The notes under the pieces: generated by a model
What the model saw: only the letters and a program-made list of their open reading frames with translations
Databases searched by the model: none
Told to the model about the DNA's origin: nothing
Origin: JAAZBA01 sp964461815
GTDB taxonomy: Bacteria; Bacillota; Clostridia; Oscillospirales; QAMX01
Assembly (NCBI GenBank): GCA_964461815.1
Contig: CAYWVF010000010.1
Coordinates: 14,094 to 78,093, forward strand
Reading direction: 5' to 3'
DNA: 64,000 bases
Shown: positions 16,658-26,096 of the stretch, piece after piece
Layout: each line of letters opens with the position of its first letter
Position numbering within the stretch: position 1 is the first letter of the stretch
Program-made: the position numbers and the translations under genes

Positions 16658-16690
16658 TAAGCCGCAGTAATACGAAACTACTGCGGCTTA
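16658..16690 (-). terminator. Terminator of the ABC exporter operon
   Basis: A perfect 12-bp stem (16658-16669 with 16679-16690) and a 9-nt loop lie 8 bp after the downstream ABC gene's stop. On the minus strand GCTTTTACG follows. The stretch from 16543 to 16657 holds nothing else I can identify. Confidence 0.75.
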
Positions 16691-16698
16691 TTTCTTCT

Positions 16699-18489
16699 TT
16701 AATTGCCTGCAAGCTGAGATGTGTACAGCTCGTAATATAAGCCTTTTTTCTCAAGAAGCTCTTTATGATATCCGGATTCAGCGATTTTGCCGTTCATTAT
16801 ATAAAGAATACGGCAATTTTTGATCGTTGAGAGTCTATGTGCGATTATGAATGAGGTTCTGCCTTCAAGCAATGCATTAAGGCCCTCCTGAACAAGCAGC
16901 TCTGTCTTCGTATCGATAGACGATGTTGCTTCGTCAAGTATAAGTATCTTAGGATCGGCAAGCAGTGTTCTTGCGAAGCTGACAAGCTGACGCTGTCCTG
17001 CTGACAGTGATTGACCTCTTTCTGTTATCTGCGTATTGTAGCCATTCGGAAGATTGCTTATAAAATCATCGGCATGTACTGCTTTGGCTGCGGCTATTAC
17101 TTCTTCATCTGTTGCGTCCAATCGTCCGTATCTGATATTTTCCATGATCGAGCCTGTAAACAGGAACGTATCCTGAAGCATCATACCCATCTGTGAACGA
17201 AGTGATGAAATAGTAACATCACCAAGCTCATAGCCGTCCATCGTAATTGATCCACCCTTTATATCGTAAAATCTTGCAAGCAGACTTACGATCGTGCTCT
17301 TACCTGAGCCTGTCGGACCGACAAGTGCGATAGATTCTCCCGGCTCTGCAACAAACGATACGTGATCAAGAACGGTTACGCCTTCCTCATATCCGAACAC
17401 CACATCATCGAATTTTACACGTCCCGTAATATCAGGAAGCTCAACTGCATTCGGCTTGTCATCGATGGAAACAGGTTCATCAAGGAGCTGGAATATACGT
17501 TCCAGATATGCTGTCGTAGTAATAAGTGTGTTAAACAGATTACCGAGGCTCTGAATAGGCTGCCAAAAACGCCATACATAGCTTATAAATGCCAAAAGCG
17601 TACCGACTGTAATACCTGCGAACAGATTTAATCCGACAGATGCATATACAAGTGCTGAAACAACATTCGACAAAAGCAATATCACCGGCCAGATCGTACC
17701 GCCTATATATGCTGATGTATTATGTGCTTTTCTGCTTGCCTCACTGAGTCCTTCGAATATACCGTAGTTCATCTTCTCACGGTCAAATGCCTGAGTAATC
17801 TTCATACCGTTGATGGACTCCTGCAAATACGCATTCAGGTTGGACTGCTTATTTGAAAGTCTCTGCTGAGCACGTCTTTGCGGACCCTTGATAAGTACTA
17901 TAAACAGTATGAATATAGGCATACCCGTAAGTGCAACAAGCGTCAATCTTGCGTCAAGTGCCAACATAAAAAACAGGATCGCCACAAGGCTCGAAAGCTC
18001 GATAACGATATTTACGATACCGTTTGAAAGGAAATCCGCGACCGAATTAACATAGTTTACCACTCGAACAAGTATCTTTCCATGAGGACGTGAATCATAG
18101 TAATCGAACGGCAGCTTTTGCAGATGTACAAACAGATCGTGTCGTATTTCGGAAATGATATGCTGACCTGTTTTTGCTATCAGTACAGACTTCATACGAC
18201 TGCAAAACAGCAGTGCTACGATAGTAAGCACATAAATCAATGCAACATACAGTATTCCTTTAACATTCTTTGAAGGGATCAAGTCGTCTACCACTACCTG
18301 GGTATATATTGGTGTCAGCAGTCCGAGAAGCATTGCAGCAACACTGAACACAAGCGCTACCGCCAGCTTCTTGCCATGTCTTTTTACATATACAAGAGCA
18401 CGCGCGAACTGCTTTATATCAAACTGTTGTTCAAGCTCTTCGTCAACGTCGAACTTATTTCTCTGCTTTTTCTTTAATTCTTCAGCCAT
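16699..18489 (-). CDS. ABC exporter half-transporter, canonical ATP site subunit
   Basis: The 596-residue protein has an N-terminal six-helix exporter membrane domain (about residues 30-330) and a C-terminal ATPase domain. Motifs are Walker A GPTGSGKST (about 391-399), signature LSAGQ, Walker B ILILDEATS with catalytic Glu, and the switch His in IIAHR. It starts at the ATG at 18489; AGGAGG lies at the end of the upstream gene, and the two genes are 1 bp apart. A GTG four codons earlier overlaps the ribosome site. With the next gene it forms a heterodimeric exporter; the substrate (drug or lipid) is unknown. Confidence 0.9.
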   Translation of the reverse strand: MAEELKKKQRNKFDVDEELEQQFDIKQFARALVYVKRHGKKLAVALVFSVAAMLLGLLTPIYTQVVVDDLIPSKNVKGILYVALIYVLTIVALLFCSRMKSVLIAKTGQHIISEIRHDLFVHLQKLPFDYYDSRPHGKILVRVVNYVNSVADFLSNGIVNIVIELSSLVAILFFMLALDARLTLVALTGMPIFILFIVLIKGPQRRAQQRLSNKQSNLNAYLQESINGMKITQAFDREKMNYGIFEGLSEASRKAHNTSAYIGGTIWPVILLLSNVVSALVYASVGLNLFAGITVGTLLAFISYVWRFWQPIQSLGNLFNTLITTTAYLERIFQLLDEPVSIDDKPNAVELPDITGRVKFDDVVFGYEEGVTVLDHVSFVAEPGESIALVGPTGSGKSTIVSLLARFYDIKGGSITMDGYELGDVTISSLRSQMGMMLQDTFLFTGSIMENIRYGRLDATDEEVIAAAKAVHADDFISNLPNGYNTQITERGQSLSAGQRQLVSFARTLLADPKILILDEATSSIDTKTELLVQEGLNALLEGRTSFIIAHRLSTIKNCRILYIMNGKIAESGYHKELLEKKGLYYELYTSQLAGN

Positions 18490-18490
18490 C

Positions 18491-20230
18491 TTAGTTCGCA
18501 CCTCCTTCCGCAGTCAGTCCCTGTTGGAGATTGTAGATATTGTAATAATATCCCTTATTCTTCAATAATTCCTCATGCGTACCCACTTCGGATATGCGTC
18601 CGTTTTCGATTATGTATATTCTGTCCGCATTCTTTATCGAGGATATACGCTGTGCTATGATGATCGTGGTCGCTTTACGCTCACGTGCACGAAGTCTGCC
18701 CTGAATGTAGTGCTCAGTCTCCATATCGACAGCAGATGTGGTATCATCAAGGATAAGAATAGGTGTATCATATGCCAATGCCCTTGCAAGTGCAACTCTC
18801 TGACGCTGTCCGCCCGAAAGTCCTACGCCGCGTTCACCGATAATAGTATCATACTGCATCGGCATACGTCTTATAAATTCGTCGGCGTCTGCATCTACGG
18901 CACACCTCTTAACATGCTCCTCAGAGGAATCCGGCTTACCGTATGCGATATTCGCATCGATGGAATCTGAGAAGAGGAATACGTCCTGCATAGCCATACC
19001 TATCATACCACGCAGCGACTGAAGGTTAAAGTCTCTTACATCATGATTATCAACCAGGACAGCGCCCTCTGTAACGTCCATAAATCTTGCCATGAGCGAG
19101 ATCATAGTTGTCTTGCCTGAGCCTGTCGGCCCCATGATACCTATTGTTTCTCCGGGCTTTGCTATAAAATTGATGTTTGAAAGTATCTCGTTGTTTCCAT
19201 ACTTGAAGCTGACGTTTCTAAACTCCACCTTACCGTCGGGGTTCTTAGGCTTTGCAGCCTTCGGCGGATTTTTGATGCTCGGCTTTGCATAGAATATCGT
19301 CATTACCTTGTCGGTCGAGGCAAGGAAACGCTGATAGTCGTTTATGATAATACCTATAAGTCTCATCGGGTCATTGAGTCCCCATGAAAGATTAAGGAAT
19401 ATCGAAAGTGCGCCTATGGTCATATCACCGTTTATAACGAATATACCGCCCACTACAAGCAAGACTATCGACATTGCCTGTGCAACACCTTCAAGGAACG
19501 GGCCGAATTTCCACCATGTTACAGTCGTATTGATCGCCGCATCACGATAAGCTGTATTGCTCTCCTCGAACTTTTTCGTTTCAAAATCCTCACGAACAAA
19601 TGCCTTGACTACTCTGTTGCCTGCAATGTTTTCCTGCACTACAGTATTAAGTCTGGACACCTCAGCACGCACCTTATCATGCACAGGGCGCATGATCTTA
19701 CGCATTCTTATCGTTAATATTGCAGTCAACGGTGCAAATATGAGTGCGATCAACGTAAGCTTCAGGTTGATAAAACCGAACACTATGAGCGTTGCGACAA
19801 ACATAAGCACGTTCGTCAACAGGTTTGGAATAATCCATGCGATGAAGTGACGTACCCAGTCGAGGTCACCGGTAAGCTTCATCATAAGGTCACCTGTACG
19901 ATTTTGGCTGTAGAATTTCGTATCCAATAGCTGGAGTTTTTCGTAAAGCTGTACGCGTAATTTCTTTACCGTATTCTGAGAACACTGCTCGATCAGTATA
20001 CCGGACAGATAAGTGAGTCCTGCTCTGCATGATGTACAGGCAATGATCGTAATTATCAGCGGAATAAGCAGATCCTTGTTGCCCGCCGTGATAACCTCAT
20101 CAATTATCTTAGCGAACAAGAGCGGGTTTACAAAGTTCAGACATACGGCTGCAATACTACACAGTACGCCACTGATGAGCCTTCCCTTGTACTCATCAGC
20201 AAGGCTCATTATCCATTTAAAGCCTCCCAT
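18491..20230 (-). CDS. ABC exporter half-transporter, degenerate ATP site subunit
   Basis: This is the 579-residue partner of the downstream half-transporter. Walker A is GPTGSGKTT (367-375) and the signature is LSGGQ (471-475). Walker B reads ILILDD, with D496 where the catalytic Glu normally is, and the switch His is replaced by Gln (IIAQR, Q527). This asymmetry is the known hallmark of heterodimeric exporters of the TM287/288 type. The ATG at 20230 has no clear ribosome site. A small 27-codon frame upstream stops in a TAATG overlap with an ATG eight codons in (20209), which is an alternative, coupled start. Confidence 0.88.
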   Translation of the reverse strand: MGGFKWIMSLADEYKGRLISGVLCSIAAVCLNFVNPLLFAKIIDEVITAGNKDLLIPLIITIIACTSCRAGLTYLSGILIEQCSQNTVKKLRVQLYEKLQLLDTKFYSQNRTGDLMMKLTGDLDWVRHFIAWIIPNLLTNVLMFVATLIVFGFINLKLTLIALIFAPLTAILTIRMRKIMRPVHDKVRAEVSRLNTVVQENIAGNRVVKAFVREDFETKKFEESNTAYRDAAINTTVTWWKFGPFLEGVAQAMSIVLLVVGGIFVINGDMTIGALSIFLNLSWGLNDPMRLIGIIINDYQRFLASTDKVMTIFYAKPSIKNPPKAAKPKNPDGKVEFRNVSFKYGNNEILSNINFIAKPGETIGIMGPTGSGKTTMISLMARFMDVTEGAVLVDNHDVRDFNLQSLRGMIGMAMQDVFLFSDSIDANIAYGKPDSSEEHVKRCAVDADADEFIRRMPMQYDTIIGERGVGLSGGQRQRVALARALAYDTPILILDDTTSAVDMETEHYIQGRLRARERKATTIIIAQRISSIKNADRIYIIENGRISEVGTHEELLKNKGYYYNIYNLQQGLTAEGGAN

Positions 20231-20585
20231 AAGTCAGTTTTGGGCGTCAAAAAATCCTCTACCGGGAATCTGTACGCCATCCTCCTTCTCATTTTTTTAG
20301 TTTTATAAACGCTGCAATTTCTCGATGATTTAATATAACATCAATTTTAAGAAAGGTCAACAATTTTTTATTCTGTTTTTTTAGCTCACAAATCAATATT
20401 TTGCACTTATTACATCGATATCGCCCATTTTTTGCTGATAAAAGTTCGATTTCGAACTATTTTTCACAGAATTCACTTTTTGTACAAAATAATGCACCGA
20501 AATCCATTCAAAGGTATTTACTTTTACTCTGTAAAGTGGTAATATTATATATATTGAAATATTTCTTAGCGGAAGGATTTAAATT
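20231..20585. promoter_or_regulatory. Divergent intergenic region with two promoters
   Basis: Leftward, TTGACC (20355-20360) and TATATT (20332-20337) have a 17-bp spacer and would drive the ABC operon. Rightward, a weaker pair TTTACT (20517-20522) and TAATAT (20540-20545), also 17 bp apart, lies about 40 bp before the yerC-like gene. On the minus strand of the ABC leader, a 27-codon frame with AGGAGG inside it overlaps the ABC start. I see no other gene or repeat here. Confidence 0.5.
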
Positions 20586-20879
20586 ATGAACAAGCTTCAT
20601 GATGCACATATGGACAGATTATTCAAAGCGATCCTCACTCTTGAAAATCTTGACGACTGCTATGCTTTTTTTGACGATCTTTGCACGATAACCGAGCTAA
20701 AGGCCATGCAGCAGCGTTTTGAGGTCGCCGAGATGCTCAACGATAAGCATGTATATAATGATATCGCAAAATCTACAGGTGCAAGCACTGCTACAATATC
20801 AAGAGTTAACCGCTGCCTGAATTACGGAAGCGACGGTTACAGACGTGTGATAGAAAGGCTCGGTAAAAAGGATGAGTGA
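20586..20879 (+). CDS. YerC/YecD-type TrpR-related DNA-binding protein
   Basis: The 97-residue protein matches the YerC group of the Trp-repressor superfamily. It is helical, with a helix-turn-helix at ATIISRV-like sequence (STGASTATISRVNRCL, about residues 64-79) and the family's ELKAMQQRFEVAEML segment. Its target is unknown. GGAAGG precedes the ATG. It overlaps the next gene by 8 bp and leads a six-gene plus-strand run ending at 24083. Confidence 0.85.
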   Translation: MNKLHDAHMDRLFKAILTLENLDDCYAFFDDLCTITELKAMQQRFEVAEMLNDKHVYNDIAKSTGASTATISRVNRCLNYGSDGYRRVIERLGKKDE

Positions 20880-21624
20880 TTCCGCATACAATACCCTCGC
20901 CCGCTATTACGACAAATTCACGCTTGACGTTCCTTATAATAAATTTGCAGACTTTTACGAGCGTATTTTCAATGAACACAAGCTGTCTCCAAAGCTCGTT
21001 CTTGATCTCGCCTGCGGCACAGGTACTCTTACCTGGATAATGGCTGAACGTGGGTACGAGATGATCGGTACAGATCAGTCAAGTGAGATGCTGAGTCAAG
21101 CCTACTCAAAATATTTTCCCGATGATCTGCCAAGCGATAAATCAGAGATGCTCATCTCCCCTGTATTTCTTAATCAAAGCATGACGGAGCTTGATCTTTA
21201 CGGTACGATCGAAGCCTGCATATGCTCACTCGACAGCATAAATTACGTTATCGACAGAGACGAGCTTGACCGTGCTTTCTCACTCGTATCATTATTCACC
21301 GAACCGGGTGGAATCTTTATTTTCGATGTGAACACACCGGATAAGCTGGCAGCTCTCGATCAGACAGCATATACACGTGAGTGCAGCGATGCATTCTGCG
21401 TATATCAGGCTGACTTTGACAATGTTGAAAAGCTTTTGACATATACTATAGATCTGTTTGAGCTGAGAGGCAAGCTCTACAGTCGTTCTCAGGAATTTCA
21501 CTATGAGCGTGCATATACGACCGATGAGCTTTTTTCACTTCTTGAAAAAAACGGATTTATTGACATCAAGGAATATCCGTCCCATGAAAAAGGACGTATT
21601 TTTATATCAGCAATAAAGCAATAA
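20872..21624 (+). CDS. Class I SAM-dependent methyltransferase
   Basis: The 250-residue protein has methyltransferase motif I, VLDLACGTGT (43-52). An acidic ribose-binding position follows (GTDQSSEML), and motif IV-like VINYVIDRDE comes later. The substrate is unknown. The gene overlaps the end of the YerC-like gene, which implies translational coupling, and precedes hslO by 18 bp. Confidence 0.85.
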   Translation: MSDSAYNTLARYYDKFTLDVPYNKFADFYERIFNEHKLSPKLVLDLACGTGTLTWIMAERGYEMIGTDQSSEMLSQAYSKYFPDDLPSDKSEMLISPVFLNQSMTELDLYGTIEACICSLDSINYVIDRDELDRAFSLVSLFTEPGGIFIFDVNTPDKLAALDQTAYTRECSDAFCVYQADFDNVEKLLTYTIDLFELRGKLYSRSQEFHYERAYTTDELFSLLEKNGFIDIKEYPSHEKGRIFISAIKQ

Positions 21625-21642
21625 AAAGGAGATTTATTATTT

Positions 21643-22515
21643 ATGTCCGACAGGATCATTCGCGCTACCTGTAAAAATGCAGGTATTCGTGCTATCGCAA
21701 TAGATGCTCGCGGTATTGTAGAGCGAGCACGTCAAATTCACAACTCCACCCCACTCGCAACGGCAGCTCTCGGCAGAGTGCTTGAAGCTGCATCAATGCT
21801 CGGTGCGGAGCTTAAGGATTCCGGCTCATCACTGACAATGCAGTTTAAAGGAAACGGACCTCTCGGTACTATCACAGCCGTATCGGATTCATCCGGTAAT
21901 GTAAGAGGCTATCTTCAAAATCCGGGTACCGAGCTTCCTTTGAATTCACTTGGCAAGCTGAATGTCGGCGGCGGTGTCGGTACCGATGGAAGCATCACAG
22001 TCATTAAGGATCTTGCAATGAAAGAACCGTTTATAGGAACAGTACCTCTTTCAAACGGTGAAATTGCGGAGGACGTTGCAAGCTACCTTACTCACAGTGA
22101 GCAGATTCCGTCAGCAGTAGCTCTCGGTGTTCTTGTAGACCGTGACTATACCGTAAAATGTGCAGGCGGATACATTATATCCGTACTTCCAAGCGTAACA
22201 GAGGAAGAGGTCATTCGCCTTGCAAACGCCATAGAATCCGCTCCTTCCGCAACTCAGATGCTCGACTCCGGCATGACACTCGAGGATATGCTCACACGTG
22301 TACTTCCGGGGTTCGAGGTCAATATACTTGAGGAGCTCCCCGTTGAATACAGATGTCCATGTTCACGTGAGCGTGTTGAACGCGCTCTGATCAGTATGGG
22401 TAAAAAAGATCTGAGTGATATGGCAGCGGAAGGTCAAACTATCGAAACAACATGTCAGTTTTGCGATAAGGTATATAAATTCACACCGGAAGAGCTGAAG
22501 AATCTATTGAAATAG
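21643..22515 (+). CDS. hslO: Hsp33 redox-regulated chaperone
   Basis: Hsp33 is a cytoplasmic holdase activated by oxidation of a zinc-binding four-cysteine centre. The 290-residue protein carries that centre at C238-x-C240 (CPC) and C271-x2-C274 (CQFC). The N-terminal domain has the family GNGPLGTITAVSD and GKLNVGGGVG segments. AAAGGAG precedes the ATG. Its presence in this strict-anaerobe-like genome fits oxidative stress defence. Confidence 0.95.
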   Translation: MSDRIIRATCKNAGIRAIAIDARGIVERARQIHNSTPLATAALGRVLEAASMLGAELKDSGSSLTMQFKGNGPLGTITAVSDSSGNVRGYLQNPGTELPLNSLGKLNVGGGVGTDGSITVIKDLAMKEPFIGTVPLSNGEIAEDVASYLTHSEQIPSAVALGVLVDRDYTVKCAGGYIISVLPSVTEEEVIRLANAIESAPSATQMLDSGMTLEDMLTRVLPGFEVNILEELPVEYRCPCSRERVERALISMGKKDLSDMAAEGQTIETTCQFCDKVYKFTPEELKNLLK

Positions 22516-22526
22516 GAGAAAAAATT

Positions 22527-22943
22527 ATGGCTAACAACGTAGTACACGGAATGGGATTCCATCATATTGCACTTAGATGTAAGGATTTTGAAAAAAGCGT
22601 AAAGTTTTACGAGGCTATCAGCTGTGTAAAGGTAGCCGAATGGGGTGACGAAATAAAGAAGATCGCCATGGTCGATCTCGGTGACGGAGGTCGTATAGAG
22701 CTGTTCAGCGGCGGCATAGAAGACAAGGTCGAATCAGCTACTCAGAGCGGTGAATGGTTCCACTTTGCTATTAAGGCAGACGATCCCGATGTTGCATTCT
22801 CAGCTGCAATTGCGGCAGGTGCGACAGAGAAGATAGCTCCGTATGATACCGTATTAAAATCAGATCCGCCTATGCATGTACGTCTTGCATTTGTATATGG
22901 TCCTAGCGGTGAGGTCATTGAGTTTTTTAAGCAAAAAGATTAA
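22527..22943 (+). CDS. VOC-family (glyoxalase/dioxygenase fold) protein
   Basis: The 138-residue vicinal oxygen chelate protein has two beta-alpha-beta-beta-beta modules. GFHHIALRC near the N-terminus provides a first metal His, IELF a Glu, and the second half has WFHFAIKADD and EVIEFF. These are consistent with a metal site as in glyoxalase I. The substrate is unknown. It is 11 bp after hslO. Confidence 0.82.
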   Translation: MANNVVHGMGFHHIALRCKDFEKSVKFYEAISCVKVAEWGDEIKKIAMVDLGDGGRIELFSGGIEDKVESATQSGEWFHFAIKADDPDVAFSAAIAAGATEKIAPYDTVLKSDPPMHVRLAFVYGPSGEVIEFFKQKD

Positions 22944-22961
22944 TTTTAAGGAGATATATCG

Positions 22962-23258
22962 ATGATAAAGCATATAGTATTTTGGAATCTACTTGACGAA
23001 GCAGACGGACGTACAAAGAAAGAAAACGCAGCTCTCATAAAGGCAGGTCTTGAACGTCTTGTAGGTATCGTTGACGGACTGGTTTCCATGCATGTAGGCG
23101 AGGGCTTTGGAGATTCAAGCTGGGATCTTTGTCTCGTTTCGGATTTCGAGTCAAAGGAAGCTCTTGAGGCTTATCAGACTCACCCGGATCATATGAAGGT
23201 ACGTGAGCTTGTGAAAAAAGTACGCACAGATCGTGTTCTGTGTGATTATGAATACTAA
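22962..23258 (+). CDS. Dabb (stress-responsive A/B barrel) domain protein
   Basis: The 98-residue protein is a ferredoxin-like dimeric alpha-beta barrel. It begins with MIKHIVFWNL and contains DLCLVSDFESKEALEAYQTH, both typical of Dabb proteins. Its biochemical role is unknown. An AAGGAGATAT site precedes the ATG. It lies 18 bp after the VOC gene and is probably co-transcribed. Confidence 0.85.
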   Translation: MIKHIVFWNLLDEADGRTKKENAALIKAGLERLVGIVDGLVSMHVGEGFGDSSWDLCLVSDFESKEALEAYQTHPDHMKVRELVKKVRTDRVLCDYEY

Positions 23259-23309
23259 GTTTAAATTTCATCGTACAGGTTATATGTTATAAAAAAGGAG
23301 GTTCACATC

Positions 23310-24083
23310 ATGAAAATCGGGTGCTCAGCTTCAATAGACAAGCTGGAAACAATAGATAAAATCGGTTACGACCTCATAGAGCTGCCCGTCAGCTACATAT
23401 CCGAGTTAAGTATGGATGAATTAAAAGAGTTAAAGTTTAAAATCGATGCTGCTAATATAGGTTGCATAAGTTGCAATGTACTTATGTCATCCAAAGTTGC
23501 TCCACTCTACATAGATGGCGGCATGCACTGCTCACGTGAGTATCTCGAAAAAGTATTCCCTATGTTGGCATATCTCGGAGTTAAAATTGTGGTATTCGGT
23601 AGCGGCAGTTTCCGCAAGATGCCGCCGGAAGTAGCACCGGAACGTCAACATGAGTTATTGCGTAATTTCATGATAATGCTCGAATCCATCGCAAGAGCAA
23701 ATGATATTCTCGTAGTAATAGAGCCTCTTAATTCCGACGAAACAAATACTATTCTTACAACAAAATCTGCAATGGAATTTGTTTATGAGCTTAATCTCTC
23801 GAATCTGAAGCTGCTCGTAGATCTGTATCACTTCTATCGTGAGAATGAACCGTTGGAACGTATATATAAATATGGGGCATACATCAAGCATGTACATATT
23901 GCAGAACCAACAAAGCGTGAATATATGACGGAATCTGACGAATATAACTATGCGCCGTTTTTCAAGGCACTTAAGGACATCGGCTACAACGGTTTCATCG
24001 TATTTGAAGGCGGCAGGAGCGATTTCGACACAGGCGTAATCAATACATATAATGTTTTGAAATCATTCTGCTTGACAAGATAA
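23310..24083 (+). CDS. Sugar phosphate isomerase/epimerase-like TIM barrel
   Basis: The 257-residue protein belongs to the xylose-isomerase/AP-endonuclease-2 TIM-barrel superfamily. Metal-binding positions are suggested by VIEPLN (strand 5), LLVDLYHF (strand 6), HVHIAEP (strand 7) and FEGGR (strand 8). An epimerase or isomerase acting on a sugar or inositol derivative is likely, but the substrate is unknown. AAAGGAGG precedes the ATG. It is the last gene of the operon. The 197 bp after it contain two weak hairpins (near 24191-24211 and at 24252-24273), one of which may be the terminator. Confidence 0.78.
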   Translation: MKIGCSASIDKLETIDKIGYDLIELPVSYISELSMDELKELKFKIDAANIGCISCNVLMSSKVAPLYIDGGMHCSREYLEKVFPMLAYLGVKIVVFGSGSFRKMPPEVAPERQHELLRNFMIMLESIARANDILVVIEPLNSDETNTILTTKSAMEFVYELNLSNLKLLVDLYHFYRENEPLERIYKYGAYIKHVHIAEPTKREYMTESDEYNYAPFFKALKDIGYNGFIVFEGGRSDFDTGVINTYNVLKSFCLTR

Positions 24084-24280
24084 GTCGATCATGTTATACT
24101 ATCATCTGTGATTTTGATTTGTGAGCGTAGTATCGTTCGTTACATTTTATTTCTTGTGGCGATACATTTTATTCTGTTTTTATAAACATAGATTAAGTGT
24201 TACACTCAATCTCAGTTTTCTTGTTGTATGAAAATCATACGAAAACAAAATAGCGGCAGAAGGGTCTGCCGCTCATATTT

Positions 24281-24365
24281 GCGGGTATGGTGGAATTGGT
24301 TGACACGCAGGATTTAGGTTCCTGTGCCGCAAGGCGTGTGGGTTCGAGTCCCACTACCCGTACCA
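24281..24365 (+). tRNA. tRNA-Leu (UAG)
   Basis: This is a class II tRNA with CCA encoded. The acceptor stem GCGGGTA (24281-24287) pairs with TACCCGT. The anticodon loop TTTAGGT gives UAG, reading CUA and other CUN codons. The variable arm is TGCCGCAAGGCGT. Confidence 0.95.
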
Positions 24366-24388
24366 ACATCGCTTGCAATAATCGTAAC

Positions 24389-24426
24389 AAAAAACAAGGC
24401 TAAATTCATATTTAGCCTTGTTTTTT
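24389..24426. terminator. Bidirectional terminator after tRNA-Leu(UAG)
   Basis: A perfect 17-bp stem (24389-24405 with 24410-24426) and a 4-nt loop carry A and T runs on either side. It serves the tRNA and may also stop leftward transcription from the MBL gene. Confidence 0.88.
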
Positions 24427-24544
24427 GTTTGTTTTTTACTTTTTCAAAAATATTTAAAAGCCGCAAAAACACACTTTTAAACACACATTGACATGCATGT
24501 GGAAAACGCTTTATATTGTGATCTTCGGAGGATATTTTGATCGA

Positions 24545-26071
24545 TCAAAAGTAATATATTGCCGGTTTACTGCCTTTGATAACGATCGGAATATTGGATT
24601 TGAACTGTACCGCAAAAGGCATGTCTGCTTTGATGCCCTTCTTTTTCAAGGAATGAGGATTGTAAAACAGTGCATCCGGATCTACTGCCGTTGTATCAAG
24701 CAAATTAATGTGCTTACGACAGCTGCCATTTACCTCTATCTTTATATGACTTACAAAATCAGCTGCATTTTCGAAATACAGCTCAGCATACACCCTAGCT
24801 TTTGCCGAAGTGGCGTTGATAAAGACAAAATCACAATCCGTACTCGTTACATCATCAAAGAACCACGAATAAGCTCCTGCCATTTTATGCTGATGCTCCA
24901 CTTTATCAAACAGCTGCTTTCTCCCACTGCTTCTCGGAACATATGGCAGCTCAAGCGTATATGTACCCTGTCCGTTCATATACCAGTCCCGGACATTCAG
25001 ATCGTAAATCAGGTAGAGGTTTTCCGGATAGTAAATTCCCATCAATCCGAAATATGTCTCTTCATTACCTGTAAGCAGGCAGGTCTTCGGATCGATAAGT
25101 GTATATTCCTCTTTTTGTCCTCCGTCAAACCCGTGGTGAGGTATCTGTAGAATATCCGATTTCAAATAAGCGCCCCAACGTTCGGCAAGTTCGGCGATCT
25201 TGAAGTTCGCATCTCCACACCATAGAATGACCTGATCCTCTATCGTCATTTTAATTACGAGCGATATATAATTAAAGCAGGAAACAGGTACTGTAAAGCA
25301 ATCATCTGGAGATGAAAGCACCTCAAGCTTTGCATTAGAAAAGGTATATATCTGACCTGTATGCGGTCTAATAAGCTGTGCGCCGTATTTTTTGACACAG
25401 TCATTGAGTTCGTTGATCTTATTTAAATTATCCGACGATTCCAACGCAGGTACTCGCTTGATATTTGCTTCATCTGCATCAGGGAAATTATATATAAATC
25501 TTTCAACTATGACTTCATCCGCATACTTTTCTGTGAATGTAATGCAGCATCTGTAGTGATCCACATCTGGATGTGTCATTATCCACGCCGCTACGATCGG
25601 TTTTTCGGTCGTAGCCTGCTCATGTAGGCATCGCATCAGGCTGTCTGCATCGGGTTCAAAATCCCAACCACCGTCAAATATGATAAATCTTCCGTCGGAA
25701 AGTCTGATGATCGACGACTGTCCGTAGTCTTCAAGCTCAAGCTGAGTCAATAGGGACTTGACGTTTTCGCTCCGAGGTGTATCATTAAAATTAAGATATT
25801 CGCTTTCGGGCTCGTATACTATACGCATTTTTTTTACGGACGGATAATACATCGCATAGACTGCGGTATCTGCTTTTTGTAAATATACCGCTTTATTCTC
25901 CGTTCCATGTATAAACTCATTATATATACAGAATCCGACAGTTTCAAGCTCTGACATATACATATCGAAATCTACAGTACTAACATCTGCGTAGCTATAG
26001 ACAACGACTTCTCCGCCTTCGTCTTCACAATAAAGCTTTTTTCCGAATTTAATCTTGGGAATATTCATCAT
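24545..26071 (-). CDS. ComEC-like metallo-beta-lactamase fold hydrolase
   Basis: In this 508-residue protein the central part (about residues 105-390) is an MBL domain of the kind found in ComEC and related hydrolases. It has IIFDGG, a metal motif H167-P-D169-V-D171-H172 (the second His of HxHxDH is Asp, as is often seen in this branch), CGDAN and IPHHGF. N- and C-terminal regions of about 100 residues each are unassigned. It has no membrane segments, so it is not a DNA-uptake channel. It is 25 bp downstream of the aldo/keto reductase, so probably in the same transcript. Confidence 0.75.
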   Translation of the reverse strand: MMNIPKIKFGKKLYCEDEGGEVVVYSYADVSTVDFDMYMSELETVGFCIYNEFIHGTENKAVYLQKADTAVYAMYYPSVKKMRIVYEPESEYLNFNDTPRSENVKSLLTQLELEDYGQSSIIRLSDGRFIIFDGGWDFEPDADSLMRCLHEQATTEKPIVAAWIMTHPDVDHYRCCITFTEKYADEVIVERFIYNFPDADEANIKRVPALESSDNLNKINELNDCVKKYGAQLIRPHTGQIYTFSNAKLEVLSSPDDCFTVPVSCFNYISLVIKMTIEDQVILWCGDANFKIAELAERWGAYLKSDILQIPHHGFDGGQKEEYTLIDPKTCLLTGNEETYFGLMGIYYPENLYLIYDLNVRDWYMNGQGTYTLELPYVPRSSGRKQLFDKVEHQHKMAGAYSWFFDDVTSTDCDFVFINATSAKARVYAELYFENAADFVSHIKIEVNGSCRKHINLLDTTAVDPDALFYNPHSLKKKGIKADMPFAVQFKSNIPIVIKGSKPAIYYF

Positions 26072-26096
26072 AAATCAGCCTTTCTTAATACATATT

